From IDS-8 sp035304285 (GTDB lineage: Bacteria > Pseudomonadota > Gammaproteobacteria > Steroidobacterales > Woeseiaceae), in contig DATGQI010000138.1 in assembly GCA_035304285.1 (NCBI GenBank), positions 1-28,311 of the forward strand: DNA of 28,311 nt, in the 5' to 3' direction. The position numbers and the translations under genes were made by a program. Below are positions 1 to 6,890 of the stretch, in pieces; position 1 is the first letter of the stretch; every line of letters begins with the position of its first letter. The notes beneath the pieces are model-generated. The model was given only the letters and a program-made list of their open reading frames with translations. It ran no database searches and had not been told where the DNA came from.

Positions 1-486
1 AGAATCGGCGGCAACGGCCTGCCCCAGCAGTTCGTCCGGCAAGCTCAAGTGAAAGTCGATGCCCTCCACCCGTTCCAGTCCTGCGGCCGCGGCTACCCTG
101 AACCCAAGCTGCTCGGTTTCGTTGGCGGACAGCGGCCGATCTCCCGCTCGCCACTCTGCGTAATTGCCATTCACCCCTGGGCCTGCTGAGGCTTCGACGG
201 CGACCACGGTCGGTCGAAACTCGGCGAGCGATTCAACGACTCGCTGCACTTCCGCTTGCCGCGGCGGCGCCAATACGTCGTCCGCCTCCAGGTTGAAGCG
301 GTCGAGGCCAGGATTCGACATGTGATAAGTACCGATCAACAGCACCGGAATACGGCCGTCCTCCGAGTCGCAATTGAGGGGCGGCAATGTCCCCTCCTGC
401 GCAGAAAGCTCGAACGACAAACAGCACAACAGGAGGACGCCAGTGGAACGACGGATCGCTCCGGTGTCCGGTTTGGTCGATGGCAT
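1..486 (-). CDS. DUF5694-like secreted protein, N-terminal part (truncated by window edge)
   Basis: This frame was read directly on the minus strand from an ATG at 486-484. It stays open for 162 codons to the window edge, so the C-terminus is missing. A GGAGA ribosome binding site lies just upstream. The N-terminus has Arg residues followed by a hydrophobic stretch (GVLLLCCLSFELSAQ), which looks like a signal peptide with cleavage near residue 30. The mature part begins with VLLIGTYHMSNPGLDRFN and continues through ADDVLAPPRQAEVQ and RPTVVAVEAS. These resemble the DUF5694 group, which has a TraB/erythromycin-esterase-like layout with an early GTYH motif. The biochemical role is unknown. A direct-repeat copy (598-659) lies about 110 bp upstream. 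Family call is from memory of the motif pattern. Confidence 0.75.
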   Translation of the reverse strand, partial: MPSTKPDTGAIRRSTGVLLLCCLSFELSAQEGTLPPLNCDSEDGRIPVLLIGTYHMSNPGLDRFNLEADDVLAPPRQAEVQRVVESLAEFRPTVVAVEASAGPGVNGNYAEWRAGDRPLSANETEQLGFRVAAAAGLERVEGIDFHLSLPDELLGQAVAADS

Positions 487-597
487 CAGGATCTCCGCAA
501 CAGGACTGGCTCTCTCGAGTGGTTCAGTTCGCGCGACCGATAGTGTATGTGGTTCTTTGGAATAATCGGGTCATTTTTTACAACAAGCAACCTGTTG

Positions 598-659
598 GAG
601 CGGCGAATCGGCACCGCTCAGCGCCTCTCGAACTCGGGTGCGTCACTTTCTGCGTCCCT
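598..659 (-). repeat. 62-nt structured direct repeat, copy 1
   Basis: This copy is about 84% identical to 1830-1891 in the same orientation. The best-matching 25-nt stretch (605-629) has one mismatch. It overlaps the last codons and stop (643-645) of the flavin monooxygenase and lies about 110 bp upstream of the DUF5694-like start. Read on the minus strand, it contains a short dyad (CGA..TCG) and then GAGCGG and CCGCTC separated by 10 nt. The second pair is a stem that is also present in copy 2. Function is unknown. Confidence 0.7.
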
Positions 660-1737
660 CCAGGCAGGCCCTCACAAGCTGTGCGATCTTCAGCGAATCC
701 CGATGGACTCCGCAAACCAGCCCGGAGGCACGCGCGTTCTGCCATTCGCGGCCTACATAATAAAGGCCGGGGATCGGGGAGATGCCGCGTTCCTCGATGA
801 ATCCATGAGGCGTCGCAGCACCGTCAATATCCAGCCAGTCCGTCTCGTCCTGATAACCCAGCGCCCAGACCACAGCGTCACATTGGAGACGGCTGCCGTC
901 AGCGAAGAGGAGCCGCCCGGCATCGGCGCCCACGCAACGAGGCGCCAGGCGAATGTTCGCGTGACGCAAAGCAAACAGGCACAGGTGCAGGCCGGGGGTT
1001 GCATCGAATTTACGCACGATGCGGCCAAGCGGAGATGCCTTGTCTGCCGTGATGAGTCCTGACTGCCAGCCCCACCACGTAAAATCCTTGCCGAGGATGC
1101 GTTGCGGGCCATAGTAGCGGCGAGCGCCCGTAGCCAGTGTCACCCGCCGGTTCGGCGCAAGCTCGAGCGCAATCTGCCGGCCCGTGGCTCCGTCACCGAC
1201 TACGATCACGTTCTTCTCGGGAACGGCCACCGGACTGTGATAGCTCAGGGCGTCGAGCTGCCGGACATCCCCCGATAAGGACTGTGCGAAATCGGGAACG
1301 CGCGGGCGCTGAAATCCTCCCGTCGCAACGATGACGGATCGAGCTTCGACTTTCGCGCCTGCATCCGTGAGGCCCTGAAAACCATAAGGTCCGGTGGTCA
1401 GCCGCTGAATTCCCTGGTTGGTGACCAAGGGCGCATGGAGGCGTTCCGCGTAGCGCTCGAGATAGTCACCCATCTCGTTCCTGCCCGGGTAGCCGGCTGG
1501 ATCGCCGGCTTGCGGCAGGCCCGGCAAGGAGCTCATCTCTCGTGACGAGAACAGGGTCAGCGAGTCAAAGCGGCGACGCCAGGAGTCGCCGATCCGCGCG
1601 TGACGCTCGTACAGGCAGAACTGCACACCGGCCGCTTGGAGCGCTCGCGCCACCGCCAGTCCTGCTTGCCCCGCACCGATGATGAGGACGTCGACTCGGG
1701 CGAGCCCCCGTGTAACGTCCAATCTCCTCTCTGACAT
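643..1737 (-). CDS. flavin-containing monooxygenase / NAD(P)-binding oxidoreductase
   Basis: This is a 364-residue FAD/NAD(P)H oxidoreductase of the FMO/YUCCA-like type. An N-terminal Rossmann motif, VLIIGAGQAGLAVARAL (residues 17-33), binds FAD. A second nucleotide motif, VIVVGDGATGRQIALEL, lies mid-protein for NAD(P)H. VATGGFQRPRVPDF matches the ATG-containing linker of this family. WALGYQDETDWLDIDG near the C-terminus and GLYYVGREWQ complete the fold. The start is the ATG at 1737 with AGGA 5 nt upstream. The length is shorter than classical FMOs (about 450-530) but normal for bacterial TrkA/CzcO-like members. The substrate cannot be read from sequence. The gene is flanked by the two 62-nt repeats: copy 1 overlaps its stop and copy 2 lies about 90 bp upstream of its start. 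This suggests it may have moved as a unit. Confidence 0.88.
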   Translation of the reverse strand: MSERRLDVTRGLARVDVLIIGAGQAGLAVARALQAAGVQFCLYERHARIGDSWRRRFDSLTLFSSREMSSLPGLPQAGDPAGYPGRNEMGDYLERYAERLHAPLVTNQGIQRLTTGPYGFQGLTDAGAKVEARSVIVATGGFQRPRVPDFAQSLSGDVRQLDALSYHSPVAVPEKNVIVVGDGATGRQIALELAPNRRVTLATGARRYYGPQRILGKDFTWWGWQSGLITADKASPLGRIVRKFDATPGLHLCLFALRHANIRLAPRCVGADAGRLLFADGSRLQCDAVVWALGYQDETDWLDIDGAATPHGFIEERGISPIPGLYYVGREWQNARASGLVCGVHRDSLKIAQLVRACLEGRRK

Positions 1738-1829
1738 CGATCCTGGTTCGATCCTGGTGCTGCCCCTGGCGCTGTGTCGCCTCCAGCTTGATCAAAACGA
1801 GGCAGTTGGCGTGCCAGCTAAGGTCTGGC

Positions 1830-1891
1830 GAGCGGGAATCGGTACCGCTCAGCGCCTCTCAAATTTGAGGTGCGTCACTTCAGGCGTCCCT
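1830..1891 (-). repeat. 62-nt structured direct repeat, copy 2
   Basis: This is the partner of 598-659, in the same orientation and with a period of 1,232 bp. On the minus strand it contains the perfect palindrome CTCAAATTTGAG (1858-1869) followed by GAGCGG-N9-CCGCTC. The conserved AAGTGACGCACC corresponds to the stop-codon region of the monooxygenase in copy 1. Just beyond it (1892-1910), weaker similarity to the end of the monooxygenase gene is visible but is broken by a stop. Copy 2 may therefore be the relic of a second gene end. Confidence 0.7.
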
Positions 1892-2003
1892 ACCGTACGC
1901 ACCAGCTCAAATCCCTGCAAACCGGCTCCGACATTTTCAGATAACCGGGGCCCCGCTGCCAAGGAGCGCCGGCACGACGTTGAGTTGCATCTCATCCTGC
2001 TCA

Positions 2004-2435
2004 TCAGCCTTGCTGCCGCTCAATCTCCGCGCGCAGCCGCGCATCCCGCTCGCGCACTTCCGGCGTGACATGCTCGCCGAAGTCCTCCAAGTCGTAGAAC
2101 GGGCGAATCTCGAGCACGGCCTCCTCGCCCGGCATCGGGTGCGGGCAGCGGCGCGCCCACTCGAGTGCTTCTTCCATCGACTCGACCTGCCAGATCCAGT
2201 AGCCCGCGATCAGTTCTTTCGTTTCCACAAACGGACCGTCGGTGACGAATGTTTTGCCGCCCGAGAACGTCACCCGCTTGCCCTTGCTGCTCGGCTGGAG
2301 ACCATCGCCGTCGACCATGATGCCGGCTTTCACCAGTTCCTCGTTGAACTTGCCCATCTCGTTGAGCAGGTTCTCCTCCGGCATCACCCCGGCCTCGGAA
2401 TTCTTCGTTGCCTTCACTATCACCATGACTCGCAT
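2004..2435 (-). CDS. YCII-related (YciI-like) protein
   Basis: This is a 143-residue cytosolic protein of the YCII/YciI-like superfamily, with a ferredoxin-like alpha+beta barrel. The N-terminal strand MRVMVIVKAT, the segment MGKFNEELVKAGIMVDGDGL, the FVTDGPFVETKELIAGYWIW motif and the closing EVRPF-type strand (LEIRPFYDLEDFG) are characteristic of the sigma-factor-associated 'YCII' group often annotated DGPF domain. The ATG at 2435 has GGAGT 8 nt upstream. In relatives these genes often sit beside ECF sigma-70 genes, but none is seen here. The reaction is unknown. Some relatives are proposed to bind small molecules or act as dehydratase-like enzymes, and nothing here decides that. Confidence 0.88.
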   Translation of the reverse strand: MRVMVIVKATKNSEAGVMPEENLLNEMGKFNEELVKAGIMVDGDGLQPSSKGKRVTFSGGKTFVTDGPFVETKELIAGYWIWQVESMEEALEWARRCPHPMPGEEAVLEIRPFYDLEDFGEHVTPEVRERDARLRAEIERQQG

Positions 2436-2541
2436 GTTCGTACTCCTTCGCAGGTTGAGAATCCGCGGCCACAGTGGCCGTCAGCCTGTTTCGGAGATTA
2501 GACGAACGGGAGCCACGAAATTCGACAGGGCCGGGATTGCC

Positions 2542-2555
2542 TTGACCTGGATCAG
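2542..2555 (+). promoter_or_regulatory. FNR box upstream of HiPIP gene
   Basis: The 14-mer TTGACCTGGATCAG matches the FNR/ANR consensus TTGAT-N4-ATCAA at 8 of 10 defined positions. Its centre at 2548.5 predicts a class II start near 2590. TTCAAT at 2578-2583 (4 of 6 to TATAAT) falls exactly at -12 to -7. The same 14-mer occurs at 11271-11284 (reverse complement) and 13609-13622. Confidence 0.75.
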
Positions 2556-2622
2556 GGGCTCCGGGCATTGATTGCGGTTCAATGGCAGGAGGAAATCTCC
2601 CTTTACTTTGAGGATCGCAAGA

Positions 2623-2931
2623 ATGACAGAACAGAAATCCCGCCGCCGCTTCCTGAAGCTGGCTGTCGCTGCCTCGACGCTCCCCCTGCTCGAGAAAATA
2701 GCCAGGGAACCGGCGTATGCCGACTTGCCCCTGCTGACGGTCGATAATCCGCAAGCAACGGGCCTCAGCTACGTCGAGGACGCGACTACCTCCGGGCATG
2801 CGCTGTACAAGGCGGGCAACAACTGCAGCAATTGCCAGCTGTTCACGGCCGAAACGGGCGCCTGCAGCCTTTTCCCGGGCTTCGCCGTGGCGCCGGAAGG
2901 CTGGTGCGCCGCCTGGATGAAAAGGGCCTAG
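2623..2931 (+). CDS. high-potential iron-sulfur protein (HiPIP)
   Basis: This is a small periplasmic [4Fe-4S] electron carrier of 102 residues including a Tat signal (RRRFLKLAVAAS, residues 7-18, with likely cleavage after AYA near 33). The cluster cysteines are C68, C71, C81 and C95, in the CxxC-x9-C-x13-C spacing of HiPIPs, with the GWCAAW ending. The start at 2623 is chosen over an in-frame ATG at 2572 because it gives a proper Tat signal and has GAGGA about 9 nt upstream. An FNR box with a matching -10 precedes it. It is convergent with the cytochrome operon. HiPIPs carry electrons from bc1 complexes to terminal enzymes or photosynthetic reaction centres. In Rhodothermus marinus a HiPIP feeds a CuA oxidase, so donation to the CuA subunit encoded at 10449-10988 is a reasonable inference. 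Confidence 0.93.
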   Translation: MTEQKSRRRFLKLAVAASTLPLLEKIAREPAYADLPLLTVDNPQATGLSYVEDATTSGHALYKAGNNCSNCQLFTAETGACSLFPGFAVAPEGWCAAWMKRA

Positions 2932-2995
2932 CGAGGACAGAGGGAGCCTCTGCACAAGTCGTATTCAGGGCAACTGCAGGAGGCCGCCATAGCTG

Positions 2996-3026
2996 AGCGA
3001 GTGCGGCGCACGTTAGCGCACTCGCT
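2996..3026. terminator. hairpin between convergent genes, possible bidirectional terminator
   Basis: A perfect 10-bp inverted repeat (AGCGAGTGCG at 2996-3005 and CGCACTCGCT at 3017-3026) with an 11-nt loop lies between the convergent HiPIP and cytochrome b fusion genes. The location and GC-rich stem suit a terminator for both. No clear T-tract follows on either strand, so rho-independence is uncertain. Confidence 0.6.
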
Positions 3027-3056
3027 TGGCAATGGCGAGGCTGCGGTTGCCTGGCC

Positions 3057-4946
3057 TCACTTCGCGGCGGGCAGGAACGCGTCCGAGACACAGGAATCCT
3101 CGCTCAGCCCGTGTGCGAGAAACGTGGGAACCGCGGTGTCTACCATCTGCACGGACCCGCATATATAGACCTCGTAGCCGCTCAAGTCGGGAGCGTCCGC
3201 GAGCATAGCTTCGTGCACCAGTCCCCTGCGTCCTGGCCAGTCGTTCCCGGAGCCGGACAGCACTGGCGTCACGGTAAAGTTCGCGTACTCGCGCTGCCAG
3301 CGCTCCACCAGGTCTATCATGTACAGGTCGCGTCGTTCGCGTACACCCCAGTACAAATGCAGTGGCCGCTGGATGCCACGGTGAAAGGCATCCTCGAGGA
3401 TGCTCTTGACCGGTGCGAAGCCCGTCGCGCCGGCGACGAACAGAATGGGCTTATCGCCTTCGCGCAAGGTGAAATGACCGAACGGCCCCTCGAACGTCAG
3501 CGTGTCGCCCACCCGCATGTCCGTGAATACCCGGGTAGTAAAAATTCCGCCGGGAATATGCCGAACGTGCAGTTCGATGAACTCGTTGTCGTGGGGCGCA
3601 TTCGCGAATGAGAAAGCGCGTCTTCGTCCATCCTCCAGCACGATATTGATGTACTGCCCTGCCGTGAAATCGATGCGGGCGCCCTCGACAAGCGAGAGCT
3701 TGAGCAGGATCACATCCTCGGCCAGGTACTCGAGGTGCTCGATCCGGCCCGTGTAAGTGCGTACCGGCCTAGCGCCGGCCGACTCCATGCCCTCAACCTG
3801 GATATCCAGGTCGCTCAAGGCGACGGCGCAGCACATCAGGGCCTTGCCTTCATCGCGCATTTGCCGGGTCAACACCGCCGGCTGGAAGGCGCCGTGATCG
3901 ACGGTGCCGTGCAGCACGGTGCATACACATGCGCCGCAACCGCCGTTGCGGCATTCGTATGGCAGTGCCACCCCGGCTCGAAGGCCGGCTTCCAGCAGCG
4001 TCTCCCCGGTGCGGGCCGTGACGTTCCCGGTGCCCGGCCGTAGCGACACTTCGAAGTCGCGCGCCTTCTCGAGCCGGCGCCTCAGTGGCAACCACGGAAG
4101 CACGACGAGAAGCAACGTGGCCAGGCCGACCAGTGCCCACACCTTGCCCGGTGACCACTCGTACAGCAGCGGGTAACCGCCGAGGTAGAACCAGTCGAGG
4201 TCGAGCGACGGCGTCACCATGCTCAGGTCCGCCGGCCCGCCCTGGCTTACGACGGGCCGGACCAGCGCCATCACCAGCATGGTGACCAGCAAGGAAATGG
4301 CGATTGGCCGCGGCGGCTGCATGCTTGCCTTGGGCACCCGCTGCACGTGCACCCACATCATCAGGAGCAGCATCAGCGGCACGCCGATGTGGATGAATAC
4401 GAGCAGCGAGAAAAACCGGTCGTTGAGATTGGACGGGTAGATGACATTGCGGATCAGCGTTCCGCCGAAACCGGGCAACCAGTCCATCCATTCGAACGTG
4501 GCATCCAGGACGAACTGCGCCATCCTGTCCCAGGGCAGCATGAAGCCGTTCGCCCCGGATATGTAAACCAGCCAGATCAGGACCACGCCTGTGATCCATG
4601 AGAACGAGCGAAAGCCGCGCAGGCGATCGAAAGCAAAACAACGCAGCATATGCACCAGCATCACGACGACCATCGCATCGGAGGCATAGCGGTGCGCACT
4701 GCGCAGGATGCCGCCGGCGAACCACTGTTGGTGCGTCAGCGATTCGACCGAAGCGTACGCTCCAACCACGCTGGTATCGAAGAATACGTACAGGTAGAGG
4801 CCGCTTCCGGCCACGATCCAGAAAAGAAAGAATGCTATCGGGCCCAGGTGGTAGAGAGGATTCAGCCGGTCGCCGAAAGCCTGGTTGAAGAGCGCTTCGG
4901 CATGCATGAAGGACCAGCGCAGGATTCCCTGCAGTCGCTGGATCAT
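3057..4946 (-). CDS. cytochrome b / [2Fe-2S] ferredoxin / FAD-NAD(P)H reductase fusion
   Basis: This is a 629-residue three-part electron-transfer protein. Residues 1-290 form a membrane cytochrome b domain. Two hemes b are predicted from H85/H99 and H186/H200, each pair 14 residues apart on a helix, as in b6-type cytochromes. Further helices lie near 118-135, 215-232 and 268-287. Residues about 297-385 are a plant-type ferredoxin with C332, C337, C340 and C372 (or C373). Residues about 395-629 are a ferredoxin-NADP reductase-like module with RAFSFANA (FAD), GPFGHF and AGATGFAPVKS (nucleotide). The ATG at 4946 is chosen because it lies 4 nt after the upstream stop and begins the conserved cytochrome sequence; the open frame extends to 5054 but that part overlaps the upstream gene. 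The expected flow is NAD(P)H to FAD to 2Fe-2S to heme b to quinone, or directly to the partner subunit. Direction and partner are inference. Confidence 0.9.
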   Translation of the reverse strand: MIQRLQGILRWSFMHAEALFNQAFGDRLNPLYHLGPIAFFLFWIVAGSGLYLYVFFDTSVVGAYASVESLTHQQWFAGGILRSAHRYASDAMVVVMLVHMLRCFAFDRLRGFRSFSWITGVVLIWLVYISGANGFMLPWDRMAQFVLDATFEWMDWLPGFGGTLIRNVIYPSNLNDRFFSLLVFIHIGVPLMLLLMMWVHVQRVPKASMQPPRPIAISLLVTMLVMALVRPVVSQGGPADLSMVTPSLDLDWFYLGGYPLLYEWSPGKVWALVGLATLLLVVLPWLPLRRRLEKARDFEVSLRPGTGNVTARTGETLLEAGLRAGVALPYECRNGGCGACVCTVLHGTVDHGAFQPAVLTRQMRDEGKALMCCAVALSDLDIQVEGMESAGARPVRTYTGRIEHLEYLAEDVILLKLSLVEGARIDFTAGQYINIVLEDGRRRAFSFANAPHDNEFIELHVRHIPGGIFTTRVFTDMRVGDTLTFEGPFGHFTLREGDKPILFVAGATGFAPVKSILEDAFHRGIQRPLHLYWGVRERRDLYMIDLVERWQREYANFTVTPVLSGSGNDWPGRRGLVHEAMLADAPDLSGYEVYICGSVQMVDTAVPTFLAHGLSEDSCVSDAFLPAAK

Positions 4947-4950
4947 GGTT

Positions 4951-6390
4951 TCAAGCCGGGCTTTGTGCCGTGCGCGGCGAGGGAGCAGGATGACGCAGCG
5001 AACCGGCGACCACGATGACGAACAGCAGGCCACCGACGATCGCGACGAGACCACCCAGGCCCATGAGCCCCATTCCGATGATTTCGCCCGGGTCGCTCAG
5101 CACCTGCTCGGCACCGGCGACCTTGCGCTTGACGCCATAACCCCCGGACAGGACCAGGCCGGCGATGTGCATGAGCTGGCCCGCACCGTAGACGGCAGGC
5201 TGCAGTACTGCGAGGCGCCGGGCCGGCGCGCGATAGCCGAATTGCGGCAGCAGGTGATATACGAGTCCCATCAGCGCCAGGGTGACCCCCACGATGCTCC
5301 CGTGGTAATGCGCGGGAATCATGACGTTATTGCCGTTGATGAACACCCCGATCAACCCGCCGGAGGCAAACAGCAGTATCGATGATATGAGTGCTGCGCG
5401 CAGCGGACCGGTGCCTTTTCTTGTGCGCGAGGTAGCAAGCCCGATCACGACAGCGAGAGCGATCGGCAGTATGGCAACGCCGCCGCCCAGGCGCATTGCC
5501 CAGGTATGCAGGTCCCGATGCTCGACCGAGGCGATGTCATGGGCGAGATACGCGAAGGGCGTTACGAAAACAGCCGCCAGCGCCAGCGCAAACATCAGCA
5601 GCGTTACCCGCGGGCTCAACGGCGTGCGGGCACCGCTCGCGCTGGCCAGCCACAGCCACGCCACGAGCATCAGCAGCGTCCACGTGAACTGCAGTGCATG
5701 CCCGCCACCCCAGAACAGTATTTCGTACCAGGCTTTCCCGGTGAGTCCGTCCGGCATGAGGGCCAATGACCAGCCGAAGGCCAGCAGCGCGATGGCGGTT
5801 GCGACCACGCTCGCGTTGAGCCCGAACTTCAGCGCACCGCTCCCGTCGAAAGTCACACCGAGCTTCGGTGCGGTGAAGAGGCTTCGCAGTACCAGCATGA
5901 CTACGCCTGCGGCGAACACCAGGAGTCCGGCAATGAACCGGGAGTCATCGAGGACCGGGATGTAGTTCGCCATGATGGCCTCGCCGGTGCCGAAGAACGG
6001 GGCAAACGACATGATCGCCGCACCGATGGCGCATAGTCCCAGCGCAATCCATGCGGTGAGCACGCCACGCTCCGAACCGTTGATGCTCCAGAGCATCCCG
6101 GCCAGCGCAACAAACCACACCAGCACCGACAGGTCGACGTGCACCACCAGCGCCACCCGGAAGAAATCCGCGGCCGGGAACCACTCGTTCACTAAAGGAG
6201 TCCGCGATAACACGAGCAGTATGGAAAACAAGCCCGCGCCGACGAGCGCGAGCATGCCGAGCCACAGCCACGCGCGCGCCAGCCTTCGCTGCGCACCCGC
6301 GGGGACAGCCAGCAGGTAATCCGTTGCCGATGAGGCGGTACGCCGCACATCGATCGCCAGATCCAGCGGAGATTCGGCAACGTGGCTCAT
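4951..6390 (-). CDS. divergent heme-copper (NorB/CcoN-like) catalytic subunit
   Basis: This is a 479-residue protein with about 12 transmembrane helices. Heme-copper superfamily landmarks are visible. H84 in VVHVDLSVLVWF suits a low-spin heme ligand and resembles NorB and CcoN helix II. H231 in FWGGGHALQF suits a CuB ligand in helix VI. H361/H363 in PAHYHGSIVGVTLALMG suits the helix X heme ligands. The helix VII His-His pair expected for CuB is not present; the region reads AHDIASVEHRDLHTW (H284, H291, H295). There is no HPEVY motif. The ATG at 6390 overlaps the upstream stop (ATGA), and the downstream cytochrome b fusion starts 4 nt after its stop, so the three are translationally coupled. 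The most likely role is a nitric oxide reductase-like or otherwise non-canonical catalytic subunit working with the cytochrome b reductase. Substrate is not provable from sequence. Confidence 0.8.
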   Translation of the reverse strand: MSHVAESPLDLAIDVRRTASSATDYLLAVPAGAQRRLARAWLWLGMLALVGAGLFSILLVLSRTPLVNEWFPAADFFRVALVVHVDLSVLVWFVALAGMLWSINGSERGVLTAWIALGLCAIGAAIMSFAPFFGTGEAIMANYIPVLDDSRFIAGLLVFAAGVVMLVLRSLFTAPKLGVTFDGSGALKFGLNASVVATAIALLAFGWSLALMPDGLTGKAWYEILFWGGGHALQFTWTLLMLVAWLWLASASGARTPLSPRVTLLMFALALAAVFVTPFAYLAHDIASVEHRDLHTWAMRLGGGVAILPIALAVVIGLATSRTRKGTGPLRAALISSILLFASGGLIGVFINGNNVMIPAHYHGSIVGVTLALMGLVYHLLPQFGYRAPARRLAVLQPAVYGAGQLMHIAGLVLSGGYGVKRKVAGAEQVLSDPGEIIGMGLMGLGGLVAIVGGLLFVIVVAGSLRHPAPSPRTAQSPA

Positions 6391-6890
6391 TGCAATGTGA
6401 TCCCGCCCTGTTCGGCGTCAAAATCGATGACCATGATCTCCGCTGGTCCGAGGTCGACAATCTCGCTGCGTTCGAAGTCGAAGCCCTCGGTGCGGACACT
6501 GTCCCTCAGGCGGACCGAAAGACGGTGAACGCCTGCCGGCACCGGGATGCGTCGATAGACGGATGCCGCCCCGTCACCAGACAGCCCGGAAGGAGAAGCA
6601 GTCTCGCGATAGGCGAGGTTGCCGTCGAGATCGACTTCAACGGTGACAGGGGAACGCTCGCGTGGGCACCTCACCGGCGCCCGCATGTTCGGTGAAAGCT
6701 TTGCGAGTTCTTCGGCGCTCACCTCCTCGCACTCATGCATGCGCTCCGCGTGATGGGTGAAGCTGAGCTTGATCAGGGCATGATCGTCCGGCAGGTGATG
6801 GTAGGTCGGCCAGGAAGAGAACACGGCGATGACTGCGGCAAACATCCCATACAGCAGGGCCTGCCCTGTCCATGCGGCGAACCTGCCCAT
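6387..6890 (-). CDS. single-helix membrane protein of unknown function in the oxidase operon
   Basis: This is a 167-residue protein. The ATG at 6890 overlaps the SCO stop codon (TGATG), and the stop overlaps the next start (ATGA). A GTG one codon earlier is possible. One N-terminal helix (about residues 9-27, ALLYGMFAAVIAVFSSW) anchors it, and the rest should face the periplasm. Visible features are the His-rich segment TYHHLPDDH, SFTHHAERMHECEE with one Cys, a second Cys in RAPVRCPRERSP, and a C-terminal beta-rich stretch (PAGVHRLSVRL, then GPAEIMVIDFDAEQGG). I do not recognise a named family. The tight coupling between SCO and the second heme-copper subunit suggests an assembly factor or accessory subunit, possibly metal- or heme-binding through its His and Cys residues. 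Confidence 0.8.
   Translation of the reverse strand: MGRFAAWTGQALLYGMFAAVIAVFSSWPTYHHLPDDHALIKLSFTHHAERMHECEEVSAEELAKLSPNMRAPVRCPRERSPVTVEVDLDGNLAYRETASPSGLSGDGAASVYRRIPVPAGVHRLSVRLRDSVRTEGFDFERSEIVDLGPAEIMVIDFDAEQGGITLQ

Noticed and set aside
1741..1760. tRNA T-arm-like sequence GGTTCGATCC
   Set aside because: No acceptor, D or anticodon stems surround it. It is part of a short tandem repeat of GATCCTGGT.
598..1891. Integron attC sites flanking the monooxygenase
   Set aside because: Repeat size and position are suggestive, but the paired core sites RYYYAAC and GTTRRRY were not found at the ends, and no integrase is present.
2020..2955. 311-codon minus-strand frame across YCII and HiPIP
   Set aside because: It overlaps two clear genes in other frames and has a low-complexity Gly/Arg composition.
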